Assembly: GCF_001984575.1 (NCBI RefSeq)
Contig: NZ_LZNS01000001.1
Location: 7,677,061-7,741,060 of the forward strand
Length of the DNA: 64,000 nt
Direction: 5' to 3'
Origin: Streptomyces sp. MP131-18
GTDB lineage: Bacteria; Actinomycetota; Actinomycetes; Streptomycetales; Streptomycetaceae
This document shows positions 1-8,741 of the stretch, one piece after another. The notes under the pieces were generated by a model. It made no database searches, was not told where the DNA came from, and saw nothing but the letters and a program-made list of their open reading frames with translations. The translations under genes were made by a program, and so were the position numbers. The stretch's first letter is position 1; each line of letters starts with the position of its first letter.

Positions 1-687
1 GGCTTCGCGGTGGCCGACTCGGCCAAGGGCATCGTGCTGGACGAGTCCGACCACGTCACCATCGACGGGGTCGAGGTGTACGACATCGGGTCGGAGGCGG
101 TGCGCTTCCGCGCCGCCAGCTCCGACAACGTCATCCGGAACTCTTTCATCCACGACACCGGCCTGGAGGAGCCGCAGTACGGCGAGGGCATCTACATCGG
201 CTCCTTTGTGGACCACTGGGACGACTTCGGTGAGGACGGCGGCGAGGGTCCCGACCGCAGCGACGCGAACCAGGTCCTGAACAACACCATCGGCCCGGAC
301 GTCACGGCCGAGGCCGTGGACATCAAGGAGGGCACCACGGGGGGCGTCGTCAGCGGCAACACCTTCGACGGCGACGGCATTTCGGGCGAGAACTACGCCG
401 ACTCCTGGATGGACCTCAAGGGCAACGGGTACCTCATCGCGTCCAACACCGGTACCTACGGCGGCGACGGCGAACTTCTCGACGGCTACCAGACCCACGA
501 CCGCGTCGAGGGCTGGGGCTGCGGCAACACCTTCCGCGCCAACGACTCCGACCTCGGCGGCGCCGACGGCTACGCCATCAACGTGACCAACCAGAACGAC
601 TGCGACGACGCGCCGAACGTCGTCACCTCGGACAACACCGTCACCGATGCCGGCAGCGGCCTGACCAACATCGACGTCACCGATTGA
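1..687 (+). CDS. Secreted right-handed beta-helix protein, 5' end outside window
   Basis: The reading frame is open from base 1, so the start and any signal peptide lie upstream; the GTG at 10 is probably internal. The 228 visible residues are short Asn/Asp/Gly-rich turns (VIRNSFIHD, QVLNNTIG, VVSGNTFDG, LIASNTGTY), the pattern of a right-handed parallel beta-helix as in polysaccharide lyases and pectin enzymes. It lies 45 bp before a second beta-helix gene and heads a pectin-degrading block. No catalytic motif can be assigned, so the substrate is unknown; a pectate- or chondroitin-lyase-like role is inferred from context. Terminal Cys residues in the last 60 residues could form a disulfide. 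Confidence 0.75.
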   Translation, partial: GFAVADSAKGIVLDESDHVTIDGVEVYDIGSEAVRFRAASSDNVIRNSFIHDTGLEEPQYGEGIYIGSFVDHWDDFGEDGGEGPDRSDANQVLNNTIGPDVTAEAVDIKEGTTGGVVSGNTFDGDGISGENYADSWMDLKGNGYLIASNTGTYGGDGELLDGYQTHDRVEGWGCGNTFRANDSDLGGADGYAINVTNQNDCDDAPNVVTSDNTVTDAGSGLTNIDVTD

Positions 688-732
688 CGCCCGGGCGGGC
701 CCTCCGAACCAATGGTTGAAAGAGGTCAACAA

Positions 733-2463
733 GTGATACGCATGCTGACAGCCTCGTTAGGCGTGGCGGCAGTGGTGGGAGCGGCGACCGTCGTGTCGGG
801 CCCGCCGCCGGCCGAGGCCGCAACGCCGCTGCCGATCACCGCGGTGACGGCAAGCTCCGACGACGGCAATGTGCCGGCGAACGCCGTGGACGGGGATTTG
901 TCCACGCGGTGGTCGGCCGAGGGGGACGGAGCCTGGATTCGTTTCGACCTCGGTACCGAGCAGACCGTCGGCTCGGTGTCGGTGGCCTGGCACCAGGGCG
1001 ACACGCGGCGTTCGACCTTCGACGTGCAGGTCTCGCAGAGCGGGTCGAGCTGGGCGACGGTTCTTCCGCGAGCTGTGAGCAGCGGTACCGGCACCGGTCC
1101 GGAGGACTACGACATCACCGATACGTCGGCGCGATACGTGCGGATCGTCGGGTACGGCAACACCGACAACGAGTGGACCAGCATCACCGAAGCCTCGGTC
1201 CTCGGCGCGGACGGGGAGGACCCCGGCGGCGACCTTCCCTACGGCACCGACGGCAACGGCAACCCCAGGACGGACGACTGCACGGTCAGTACCGACTCCG
1301 ACCCGCAGGAAGCCGTCGACGACGCCTCGGACGGGGATGTCGTCTGCGTCAAGCCGGGCGACTACTCCGACACGACGTTGACCGTCGACAAGGCGGTCAC
1401 GGTTCGCGCCAACGGCGTCGTCCGCGTGAAGAACATCGACGTCAGCGGCAGCGACGCGACCATCGACGGCTTCACCGTGGTGGGCGACGAGCTGGACGAC
1501 CCGTCAACCGGGATCAAGTTCACCGGCACCGGGCACACCATCATCAGGAACCTGGTCAACGGCAAGAACATTCACTACGCCATCGCGTGCGACTACGACG
1601 ATTGCGCCAGCGACGTGCTGATCTCCCGCAACACCGTGACCGGGACCAATAATTTCGGCGTCTACCTCTGGGGCGGCTCCGACATCACCGTCGAGTGGAA
1701 CAACATCTACGACCTGTGGACCGACGAGGGAAACGACGACGTCGACGGTATGCGCATCTGGGGCACCGGCCACCTGATCCGTAACAACTACATTCACGAT
1801 CTGAACGCCAGCAAGAGCGAGGGCGAACCGCACGCCGACTGCATTCAGAACTACCAGAACAGCAGCAGGACGGTCGAATCCTACGACGTCACGGTGGAGA
1901 ACAACTACTGCGTACGCGTCTCCGGCCAGTGCCTGATCATGCAGAACGGGAACCGTCCGACCGCCGACATCCGCGACTACACCTATCGCGGCAACGTGTG
2001 TGAGTCCTTCGGCAGCCAGAACATCGAACTGGGCAGCATCCCCGGTGCCATCATCGAGAACAACATCATGCGCGGAGGAGTGGACGGCCACGTGCTGACG
2101 TTCCACAGCACGGTTGACGATCTGGAGACGACGGACATCAGGGTGCGGAACAACGTCCTCGTCAGTGCGGGAGGTTCCACGTACGCCAGGGGCAGTGAAG
2201 ACGCGATGACCGACGACACGGACAATGTGGAACTGCTCGATCCGTCGGCGTCCGACGACTGGCGGGACTTCGAGGGCAATCCGGACGCGCCGGTTCCCGC
2301 GATCAACCCCGACGACTTCACCCGGTTCCGGGATCTGGCTCAGCAGGCCGACATCGTCGACGAGGGCAGCACGCCCCACAGCGAGGACTTCACCCAGGAC
2401 GTCGACGGCGCGACGCGTGTCCGGGGAGCGGCCATCGACATCGGCCCCTTCGAGTTCGCCTGA
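733..2463 (+). CDS. Secreted F5/8-type (CBM32-like) plus parallel beta-helix protein, probable polysaccharide lyase
   Basis: About 576 residues. I start at GTG 733 because AAAGAGG lies 7 bases upstream at 719-725; the ATG/GTG further upstream has no such site. Residues 1-29 are a signal peptide ending AEAAT. Residues about 30-165 are a discoidin/F5-8C sugar-binding fold (NAVDGDLSTRWSAE, WIRFDLG, RYVRIVGYG). Residues about 185-570 are Asn-ladder beta-helix coils. This domain pair is typical of secreted pectin- or glycosaminoglycan-active enzymes, but the exact activity is not readable. Codon 9 (757-759) is TTA, the rare codon read by the bldA tRNA in Streptomyces, so expression may be tied to development. 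Confidence 0.8.
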   Translation: MIRMLTASLGVAAVVGAATVVSGPPPAEAATPLPITAVTASSDDGNVPANAVDGDLSTRWSAEGDGAWIRFDLGTEQTVGSVSVAWHQGDTRRSTFDVQVSQSGSSWATVLPRAVSSGTGTGPEDYDITDTSARYVRIVGYGNTDNEWTSITEASVLGADGEDPGGDLPYGTDGNGNPRTDDCTVSTDSDPQEAVDDASDGDVVCVKPGDYSDTTLTVDKAVTVRANGVVRVKNIDVSGSDATIDGFTVVGDELDDPSTGIKFTGTGHTIIRNLVNGKNIHYAIACDYDDCASDVLISRNTVTGTNNFGVYLWGGSDITVEWNNIYDLWTDEGNDDVDGMRIWGTGHLIRNNYIHDLNASKSEGEPHADCIQNYQNSSRTVESYDVTVENNYCVRVSGQCLIMQNGNRPTADIRDYTYRGNVCESFGSQNIELGSIPGAIIENNIMRGGVDGHVLTFHSTVDDLETTDIRVRNNVLVSAGGSTYARGSEDAMTDDTDNVELLDPSASDDWRDFEGNPDAPVPAINPDDFTRFRDLAQQADIVDEGSTPHSEDFTQDVDGATRVRGAAIDIGPFEFA

Positions 2464-2756
2464 CGTTCCGCCGACGCCGCACCTGCGTTCCACCATCAAC
2501 ACCGAGAGGACACTGACCGCAGCAACTCACCCAGGTCCTCACCGGCATGTGCACCCTCGCCCTGTCCACGGTGACCGCCAAGGGCGATCCGCCGTCAGCG
2601 CACATGCACGGTGAGGATCTCGGTGCGTTCACGCACGGCACGGTGGAGATTCTCAACCTTGAGGACGAAGCCGACATGTCCGAGCCCTTGGTATTCTGTC
2701 CGGGAGCACAACGCCACACAGCGCGGATAGTGCCGGACAGGTCGGAGGCGGGGGCC

Positions 2757-3158
2757 GTGACCGAAAAAGTGACCTTTCGAGGGTGTTACCAGAGCATCGT
2801 TCTGTCCCCGGCCGGGCTCGTCGTCGTGCGTTTCGGCAGGGAGTACGACAAGGACGGGCAGCTGATCCGCCGTCCCCACCTCGGCACCGACGAGTGGTCC
2901 TGGGACGAAATCGAGCGGCTCTTCTGGCACTCGGAGTTCTTCGGCAAAGAACTGTGGATCGTTCCGTTTCCCGAGCTGCGGGATGACAGCCCGACCCAGT
3001 CGCGCGGCCGCTTCGTCAGGGTGTGTTCGGCCGGCAACCTTTCCCGTCGGCAGTGGCGGAAGTTCGCCCGGACGGTCCCGGCGTTCACCGCAGGGCGTCT
3101 CACCTTCTCCCCGTCAGTACCGGCAGGCCACCGCCCCTTCTGGAAACTCCGCACCTAG
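2757..3158 (+). CDS. Small unknown protein
   Basis: 133 residues from GTG 2757, which has GGAGG about 9 bases upstream; a longer form from ATG 2677 is possible, but its extra residues look non-coding. Third-position GC is high across the frame and the protein is balanced in composition (DEWSWDEIERLFWHSEFFGKELW, then basic RRQWRKFARTV), so I take it as real. No signal peptide or membrane segment is visible and I recognise no family. It sits between two secreted sugar-enzyme genes on the same strand but 290 bp from the first, so it may have its own promoter. Confidence 0.5.
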   Translation: MTEKVTFRGCYQSIVLSPAGLVVVRFGREYDKDGQLIRRPHLGTDEWSWDEIERLFWHSEFFGKELWIVPFPELRDDSPTQSRGRFVRVCSAGNLSRRQWRKFARTVPAFTAGRLTFSPSVPAGHRPFWKLRT

Positions 3159-3469
3159 GCTCCGTCGTGCGGATCGTCGGCCGTACGGCCTTCGCCGTCG
3201 GCGTCGTGGCCGAAGTGAGCGTCCGCCGGGCAACCTTCGGGCCCTCGGTGGCAACAGGGGTAGGAGAACCCGGCCCTCCACCGTCTCGACGGTAGTTCTC
3301 CCCGTCGGAGCCCGGCGCGAGGATGAGTCGTTCGACGGACGGGAACCGCTGGTGAGTCGACGCATGGTGGCAGCAGTGAGGCTCGGGCCGCCGAGGCGAC
3401 CGCACCGCCGCCCCCGCTCCCGTCCGGACGCTCAGCTCCCCCACGCAAGCTGAGAATGGAGACAGTGCG
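3159..3469. other. 311-bp intergenic region before the GH43 gene
   Basis: No convincing reading frame on either strand; the long minus-strand frame through it is a GC-composition shadow. It should carry the GH43 promoter, but I see no clear -35/-10 pair or palindromic operator. Confidence 0.4.
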
Positions 3470-4549
3470 ATGACACGTCGCAGACCGTTCGTCCGCCCGG
3501 GCTCGGCGATAGTGGCCCTGGTCCTCGCCGCCGTCGGGCTCGTCGCCGCGGCCGGCCCGGCCGCCACCGAGCAGTCCGGGTACGCCGCGCGCACCGCCGG
3601 TCCGGAAGCGTCGGAGACCGCGCCGGAGGTCCCGGCCGACACCGGGCCGATGGCGAACCCCATCGCCACCGACATCTACACCGCCGACCCAGCCACGCTC
3701 GTCGTCGACGGCACCGCGTACATCTTCACCGGGCGCGACGAAGCGGCGCCCGGCCAGCAGCAGTTCGTCATGCACGAATGGCACGCGTTCTCCTCGCAAT
3801 CCCCCTCGAACGACCCGGCCGCCTGGCAGCCGCACGGGGCCGTCCTCTCGCTCGACACCTTCGCCTGGGCCGGCGCGAACGCCTGGGCTTCCGAGGTGGT
3901 GCAGGGGCCCGACGGCCGGTTCTACTGGTTCGTCTCGGTCGACGGCCACACCGACGACGGGTGGATGAACATCGGAGTCGCGGTCGCCGACCACCCGCTC
4001 GGCCCGTACCGGGACGCCATCGGTGGCCCGCTGATCTCGGACGCCACCCCCAACTCCTCCGCGCTGAACATCGACCCGACGGTGTTCATCGACGGCGACG
4101 GCGAGATCTACTTGCACTGGGGCTCGTACTGGGAGCCCAGAGCGGTGCGCCTCCAGGACACCATGACCGCGCTGGACGGCGAGGTCTTCGAGCCGGCGGG
4201 CCTGACCGGCTTCTGGGAGGCGCCGTGGCTGTTCGAGCGCGACGGCGTCTACTACCTGGCCTATGCCTCCAACTCGGGCGCCGACTGCGTCACCGACTCG
4301 GCCTACGCCTGCATCCGGTATGCGACCGCCGACAGCCCGGCAGGCCCCTGGACGCACCGGGGCGTCGTCCTGGACCAGGTGAGCTCGACGACGAACCACC
4401 CGGCGATCATGGAGTTCGGCGACCAGTGGTACATGGTCTACCACACCGCCGACGCGCCCGGCGGCGGGAACTTCCGCCGTTCCGTCGCACTTGACGAGCT
4501 GCATTTCAACCCGGACGGCACCATGCAGAAGGTCGTCCAGACCCCCTGA
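3470..4549 (+). CDS. Secreted glycoside hydrolase family 43 (arabinan/xylan-active)
   Basis: 359 residues; ATG 3470 follows AATGGAGACAG. Residues 1-32 form an Arg-rich n-region and hydrophobic core of a secretion signal. The rest is a five-bladed beta-propeller of GH43 with the three expected acids: D73 (TADPATLVVDG, general base), D202 (NIDPTVFIDGDGEIYLHWGS, pKa modulator) and E250 (GFWEAPWLFERDGVYYLAYAS, general acid). GH43 enzymes hydrolyse alpha-L-arabinofuranosyl or beta-xylosyl links; the specificity cannot be read from the sequence. There is no extra carbohydrate-binding module. Its neighbours are pectin enzymes, so arabinan side chains of pectin are a reasonable guess. Confidence 0.88.
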   Translation: MTRRRPFVRPGSAIVALVLAAVGLVAAAGPAATEQSGYAARTAGPEASETAPEVPADTGPMANPIATDIYTADPATLVVDGTAYIFTGRDEAAPGQQQFVMHEWHAFSSQSPSNDPAAWQPHGAVLSLDTFAWAGANAWASEVVQGPDGRFYWFVSVDGHTDDGWMNIGVAVADHPLGPYRDAIGGPLISDATPNSSALNIDPTVFIDGDGEIYLHWGSYWEPRAVRLQDTMTALDGEVFEPAGLTGFWEAPWLFERDGVYYLAYASNSGADCVTDSAYACIRYATADSPAGPWTHRGVVLDQVSSTTNHPAIMEFGDQWYMVYHTADAPGGGNFRRSVALDELHFNPDGTMQKVVQTP

Positions 4550-4616
4550 GCCGATGGCAGCCCTGATCCTTTCGGCGCTGCCCCCCACCTCGCAACGGGA
4601 AAGGGATCGTTCCCCG

Positions 4617-5984
4617 ATGTTACGGAAATCGAAAAGACCAGGCATGCGGCCTTCATGGCGGCGCGGCCTCGCGTTCGCCGCCGCGTTCGCCACGGCTCTC
4701 GTGCTCGCGGGCCCGGCGGGCTCGGCCGGCGCGGTACCGGACGCCCGAGTCCAGGCGGAGAAGCAGACGCGTGTCCCGCAGTTCATGATCGACGCCGGCG
4801 CCGAGACCGGGAACGTCGCCGAGTCGGAGCACTTCGCCGTCCGCTGGGGTGACGCGGTCGACGCCGTCGCGTGGGGACAGCAGAACCGCGGCCTCGACAA
4901 CTACCCGCAGTGGGTCGCGGACCACATGGACGACATCTACGACTACTACGTGGACGAGGTCGGGTTCGTCGATCCTGCCGACCACGAGGCCGGGTCGCAG
5001 TACAGGATCAACATTCACCTGTGCGGGACTTGGTCGGGCGACTTCCTGCCCCCGGCCAACTGGGCCGGCCGGGACGACATCGGGCTGGGGCACATATGCC
5101 TGCCCTACGACAAGATCTGGGACGAATGGGTCGAGTCGCACGAGTTCGTCCACGTCCTCCAGAACTATGCGGTCGACATCAACATCGCAGACGGCCACGG
5201 AGGCGGATGGGGCGCAGGCAACCCGGTGGCCGGGCCCGTCTGGGAGGCCCATGCCAACTACATGGCCCGCCTGAAGCGTCCGGAAGTGGTCGTCGGGTCG
5301 GGCTACTTCGCCGACCGCCAGCATTACCGGTGGCTGTCCCAGGAGACCTACTACGGCGACTGGATGCTGTTCAACACCATCCGGGACATATACGGGCCGG
5401 AGGTGATCGACCGGTTCTGGTACGAGGCCGAGCAGGGCGAGCACCCGATCGACACCATTAAGCGAATTCTCGGTCTCGACCATCAGGAATTCGCCGAGCT
5501 GATGGCCGAATACACGTCCCGGCAGGTCGTCTACGACTTCGCCGACGGTGCCGAGATCCGTAGTGACCTGTGGCGCGGCGGGGAGAGCTATCGTCCCTTG
5601 CACACCGATTCCCTGCAAAACCTCGGCGGCGACCGGTACCGGATCGCCGACAGCGACGCCCCGCACCAGTACGGGCACAACATCATCCAGTTGAACCCGA
5701 GCGGCGGCCAGGTGTCCGTCCGGTTGCAAGGGCAGTCCGACCTCTCCGGCGCCGACTGGCGGTTCCGGCTGGCGGCGGTGTCGCCCGACTTCTCCGTCCG
5801 GTACAGCGACGCCTTCGCGCCCGGCCAGACGGCGGACTTCAGCCTGCAAAACGGCGAGACGCACCTCATGCTCGTCGTCGCGGCCACCCCCTCGCAGCAC
5901 CGCAACTACCCGATGTGGGAGGTCGGGGTCGGGGACCCGTTCCCCTACGAGCTCTCGATCCAGGGCGCCTCTCCCGCACAGTGA
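4617..5984 (+). CDS. Secreted HExxH zinc metallopeptidase-like protein of unclear family
   Basis: 455 residues from ATG 4617 (AAAGGGA upstream). Residues 1-40 are an Arg-rich secretion signal. The motif HEFVH at 175-179 is a zinc-binding HExxH with E176 as candidate catalytic base, and E210 in VWEAHANY sits where gluzincins place the third ligand, so a zinc hydrolase is likely. The first half also has SEHFAVRWG, seen in DUF6055-like secreted proteins, but I am unsure of that family. The last 150 residues look like a beta-rich accessory domain. Codon 2 is TTA if this start is right (bldA-type control); starting at ATG 4644 would drop it. Within the pectin block it may cut wall proteins, which is inference. 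Confidence 0.65.
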   Translation: MLRKSKRPGMRPSWRRGLAFAAAFATALVLAGPAGSAGAVPDARVQAEKQTRVPQFMIDAGAETGNVAESEHFAVRWGDAVDAVAWGQQNRGLDNYPQWVADHMDDIYDYYVDEVGFVDPADHEAGSQYRINIHLCGTWSGDFLPPANWAGRDDIGLGHICLPYDKIWDEWVESHEFVHVLQNYAVDINIADGHGGGWGAGNPVAGPVWEAHANYMARLKRPEVVVGSGYFADRQHYRWLSQETYYGDWMLFNTIRDIYGPEVIDRFWYEAEQGEHPIDTIKRILGLDHQEFAELMAEYTSRQVVYDFADGAEIRSDLWRGGESYRPLHTDSLQNLGGDRYRIADSDAPHQYGHNIIQLNPSGGQVSVRLQGQSDLSGADWRFRLAAVSPDFSVRYSDAFAPGQTADFSLQNGETHLMLVVAATPSQHRNYPMWEVGVGDPFPYELSIQGASPAQ

Positions 5985-6038
5985 ACGGAACGGCACCGCG
6001 GAACGGAGGCGTGCGCCCCTGAGTCCGGGCGCGCGCCT

Positions 6039-6067
6039 CGGCCCGCCGCCCACCGGGCGGCGGGCCG
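6039..6067 (+). terminator. GC stem-loop terminator after the metallopeptidase gene
   Basis: A perfect 13-bp inverted repeat (CGGCCCGCCGCCC with a 3-base loop) begins 54 bp past the stop codon. There is no clear T tract, as usual in this kind of genome. Confidence 0.7.
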
Positions 6068-6176
6068 GCACACCAGAGGAAGACAATTCAGCGCACCATG
6101 AGGACAATTCCGAGCCGAGCGCTACGCACATGCCCTTTCGGCGCATGCTCGTCATCACCCCAGGAGTCGCGAACTC

Positions 6177-7394
6177 ATGAAGTCCCTCCGCATCCGTCGA
6201 CCCCTCAGTGCTTTGACCGCATCCCTTGCCGTGGTGTTCGGCGCGCTGGTGGCGTCCCCCACCGGTACCGCGTCGGCCCAGGCGGCGGAGCTGTACGTGG
6301 CGCCGGGCGGCGACGACAGCAACCCGGGCAGCCTCGACGAGCCGCTCCAGACGATCCAGGCCGCGGTGGACCTTGCCGGGGCGGGTACCACGATCCACCT
6401 CCGCGAGGGCACGTACGCACCGGACACCAACATCCAACTCCTCCATAGCGGCACGGAGTCGCAGCCCATCACCCTGCGCAGCTACGCAGGTGAGCACGCC
6501 GTCCTCGACGGCGAGAACATGCCGTACACCCCGGGCGAGGTGGGCAGCACCATCCCGCGTCCGGACCGTGGCGCGATCCACCTCGAAGGCGACTACTGGC
6601 ACATCATCGGCCTGGAGATCATCAACGGCCCGTACGGCATCTTCGGCATGGACACCAGTCACAACGTCTTCAAGGACCTCGTGACGCGGGACAACTACGA
6701 GACCGGCCTGCACCTCGTGGGCGACGTCGGTGTCGTCAGCGACAACCAGGTCATCAACCTGGACAGCTACGGCAACCGGGACCCGCGCAAGAACGGTGAG
6801 AGCGCCGACGGCCTGGCCATCAAGCAGGGCGAGGGGGAGGGCAACATCGTGCGGGGCGTGCGGCTGTGGAACAACGCCGACGACGGCTACGACGCGTTCG
6901 ACTTCCGCGCCCCGATCCTCGTCGAGGACAGCATGGCCTGGGGCAACGGCTTCAACCGCTGGGACCTGCCCGGCTACCAGGGTGACGGCAACGGCTTCAA
7001 GCTCGGCGGCGGTGACCCCGACCCGGCGGTCGACCACATCACCCGCAACAGCATCGCCTTCGGCAACGCCGTCGACGGCTTCGACGACAACGGCAACCCA
7101 GGCGCGATGGAGATCGAAAACTGCACGGCCTGGGACAACCCCGGCAACGGCTTCGACTTCTCCGACGGCGAGAGCACCCTGACCGACAACCTTGCGGTCG
7201 ACAACGGCAACGCCGTGGACCTCGGCAGCAACGGGGCCGGCGGCAGCGGCAACTCCTGGGACACCGGCGAGGAATGGGAGGTCGAGAGCACCGACCCCAC
7301 CACGATCACCGGCCCCCGGAACCCCGACGGCTCGATCCCGTCATCCGACTTCCTCGTCCCCTCCAACGGTGCGGACGTCGGCGCACGCTTCTGA
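6177..7394 (+). CDS. Secreted pectate lyase, polysaccharide lyase family 9
   Basis: 405 residues; ATG 6177 follows CCAGGAGTC. Residues 1-37 are a signal peptide ending SAQA. The mature start ELYVAPGGDDSNPGSLDEPLQTIQAAVD and later coils (GNIVRGVRLWNNADDGYDAFDF, GDGNGFKLGG, NSIAFGNAVDGFDDNGNPGAM) match the PelL/PL9 beta-helix, where Asp residues in the DDGYDAFD-type turn bind calcium and a Lys in the following coil (here in GFKLGG) abstracts the proton. PL9 enzymes cleave polygalacturonate by beta-elimination outside the cell. It closes the first secreted block and is followed by a stem-loop shared with the convergent gene. Confidence 0.9.
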   Translation: MKSLRIRRPLSALTASLAVVFGALVASPTGTASAQAAELYVAPGGDDSNPGSLDEPLQTIQAAVDLAGAGTTIHLREGTYAPDTNIQLLHSGTESQPITLRSYAGEHAVLDGENMPYTPGEVGSTIPRPDRGAIHLEGDYWHIIGLEIINGPYGIFGMDTSHNVFKDLVTRDNYETGLHLVGDVGVVSDNQVINLDSYGNRDPRKNGESADGLAIKQGEGEGNIVRGVRLWNNADDGYDAFDFRAPILVEDSMAWGNGFNRWDLPGYQGDGNGFKLGGGDPDPAVDHITRNSIAFGNAVDGFDDNGNPGAMEIENCTAWDNPGNGFDFSDGESTLTDNLAVDNGNAVDLGSNGAGGSGNSWDTGEEWEVESTDPTTITGPRNPDGSIPSSDFLVPSNGADVGARF

Positions 7395-7412
7395 CTCCGA
7401 TCGTTCGCGCGT

Positions 7413-7446
7413 GCCCGGCGCCCGCCGTCGAAACGGGGCGCCGGGC
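7413..7446. terminator. Bidirectional stem-loop between convergent genes
   Basis: An 11-bp perfect inverted repeat (GCCCGGCGCCC, 12-base loop) lies 19 bp after the PL9 stop and between two convergent genes, so it may stop transcription from both sides. Confidence 0.6.
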
Positions 7447-7518
7447 GCCCGCCGGGCGCATTCGCACGCCGGTGGGCCATCGAACGCGCGCCGCACCTGG
7501 CGCACCGTCCCCCGGGCC

Positions 7519-7998
7519 TCAGCTCACCGCCTTCTTCACGAGCTCGCCGATCTTGGCCTCGTCGGCGGCGGTCAGCTCCTTCAAGGCGAAGGCGGTCGGC
7601 CACATGGTGCCTTCGTCGAGGTACGCCGCGTCGTTGAAGCCGAGCGTCGCGTACCTCGCCTTGAACTTCTGCGCGCTCTGGAAGAAGCAGACGACCTTGC
7701 CGTCCTTGGCGTACGCGGGCATCCCGTACCAGAGCTTCGGCGCGAGGTCGGGCGCGCTCGCCTTGATGACGGCGTGGAGCCGTTCGGCCATGTCCCGGTC
7801 CGACCCCTGCATCTCGGCGATCTTCGCGACCACGTCGGCCTCGTTCTGGGCCGCCTTGTCGGCACGCGAACCGCGGCGCGCCGACGCCTTCAGTTCCTGG
7901 GCGCGTTCCTTCATCGCGGCTCGCTCCACGTCCGAGAACCCTTCGGTCGTCTCGTCGGCCGCGGCGCTGCCCTTGGCGGGCTTCTCTGCGTCCTTCAC
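7519..7998 (-). CDS. YdhG/DUF1801-like small protein
   Basis: 159 residues, start GTG 7998 behind AGGAAG. After a Lys/Glu/Ala-rich N-terminus, residues about 60-155 show the DUF1801/YdhG fold pattern (LHAVIKASAPDLAPKLWYGMPAYAKDGKVVCFFQSAQKFKARYATLGFNDAAYLDEGTMWPTAFALKEL). Members of this family resemble frataxin-like iron chaperones, but most have no proven role. The protein is cytosolic. A possible -10 TATACT lies at 8030-8035 on the minus strand. It is not linked functionally to the pectin genes. Confidence 0.8.
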   Translation of the reverse strand: MKDAEKPAKGSAAADETTEGFSDVERAAMKERAQELKASARRGSRADKAAQNEADVVAKIAEMQGSDRDMAERLHAVIKASAPDLAPKLWYGMPAYAKDGKVVCFFQSAQKFKARYATLGFNDAAYLDEGTMWPTAFALKELTAADEAKIGELVKKAVS

Positions 7999-8097
7999 AG
8001 CGGGCTTCCTTCCGGTATGCGGGATGATGAGTATATTTTCGTCATGCCTGAGGAGGAGCCGCAGCCGCGACCCCCTGCCGGCCGGGGCCGCCGGGCG

Positions 8098-8553
8098 TCA
8101 TCCCCACGCGCCGGCGATCTGCCGGGTCGTGGCGTTGAGCCGGTTGAACAGGTTGGTGACGCCGATCATCAGAACGAGCGCGGCCAGCTGCTTCTCCTCG
8201 AAGTAGGTGGCGGCCGTGTCCCAGACCTCGTCGCTCACCGGGTCGGAACGGTCGGCCAGCCGCGTCGCGGCCTCGGCGAGCGCGAGGGCCGCCCGTTCCG
8301 CCGGGGTGAAGTACGGGGCCTCCCGCCAGGCGGCGACCGCGGCCAGCCGCTCGTCGCTCACTCCGGCCTTGCGGGCCGCCTTGGCGCCGCCGTCGACGCA
8401 GGCGCTGCAACCGTTGATCTGGCTGATCCGCAGATGCACCAGCTCCAGCGTCTGCCCGTCCACACCAGCGGAGCGCACGGCCTTGAGGATGTCCTGAATG
8501 GGCTGCATCGCGCCGGACAGCACGACGGCGGGGTTCTGCATGCGGGACTGCAC
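8098..8553 (-). CDS. Carboxymuconolactone decarboxylase/AhpD-like protein
   Basis: I start at GTG 8553, which has GGAAGAGG about 10 bases upstream and gives 151 residues, the usual length of this family; the frame stays open to 8700 but the extra part is not family-like. The diagnostic CxxC lies in INGCSACVDGG, with a following helical segment (RLAAVAAWREAPYFTPAERAALALAEA). Such proteins are alkylhydroperoxidase-type antioxidant enzymes using the CxxC pair. It is divergent from the NB-ARC regulator gene, 188 bp away, so the two may share a control region. Confidence 0.85.
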   Translation of the reverse strand: MQSRMQNPAVVLSGAMQPIQDILKAVRSAGVDGQTLELVHLRISQINGCSACVDGGAKAARKAGVSDERLAAVAAWREAPYFTPAERAALALAEAATRLADRSDPVSDEVWDTAATYFEEKQLAALVLMIGVTNLFNRLNATTRQIAGAWG

Positions 8554-8741
8554 TTCGGTCCGCACCTCTTCCGGATCGGTGCCCCGTTCCGCCGGGGCGT
8601 TGACCCCATAACAGCCGGGCGCGCCCGGCGCGGCCATGGCGATGGGACACCGTGGGACAGCAGGAACGCCCTTGACCAGCGGCGATGCGGCTCTGGACAC
8701 TTCAGCCGGAGCGGGACGGCCCAGACGGAGGAACGGTGGAC

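Noticed and set aside
2547..2756. Extended N-terminus of the small unknown protein from 2547
   Set aside because: The extra residues show no coding sense and GTG 2757 has a better ribosome binding site.
4653..7037. A 794-codon minus-strand frame across the metallopeptidase and PL9 genes
   Set aside because: It is the reverse of two well-supported genes, has Val/Asp/Arg-biased composition and no family motifs.
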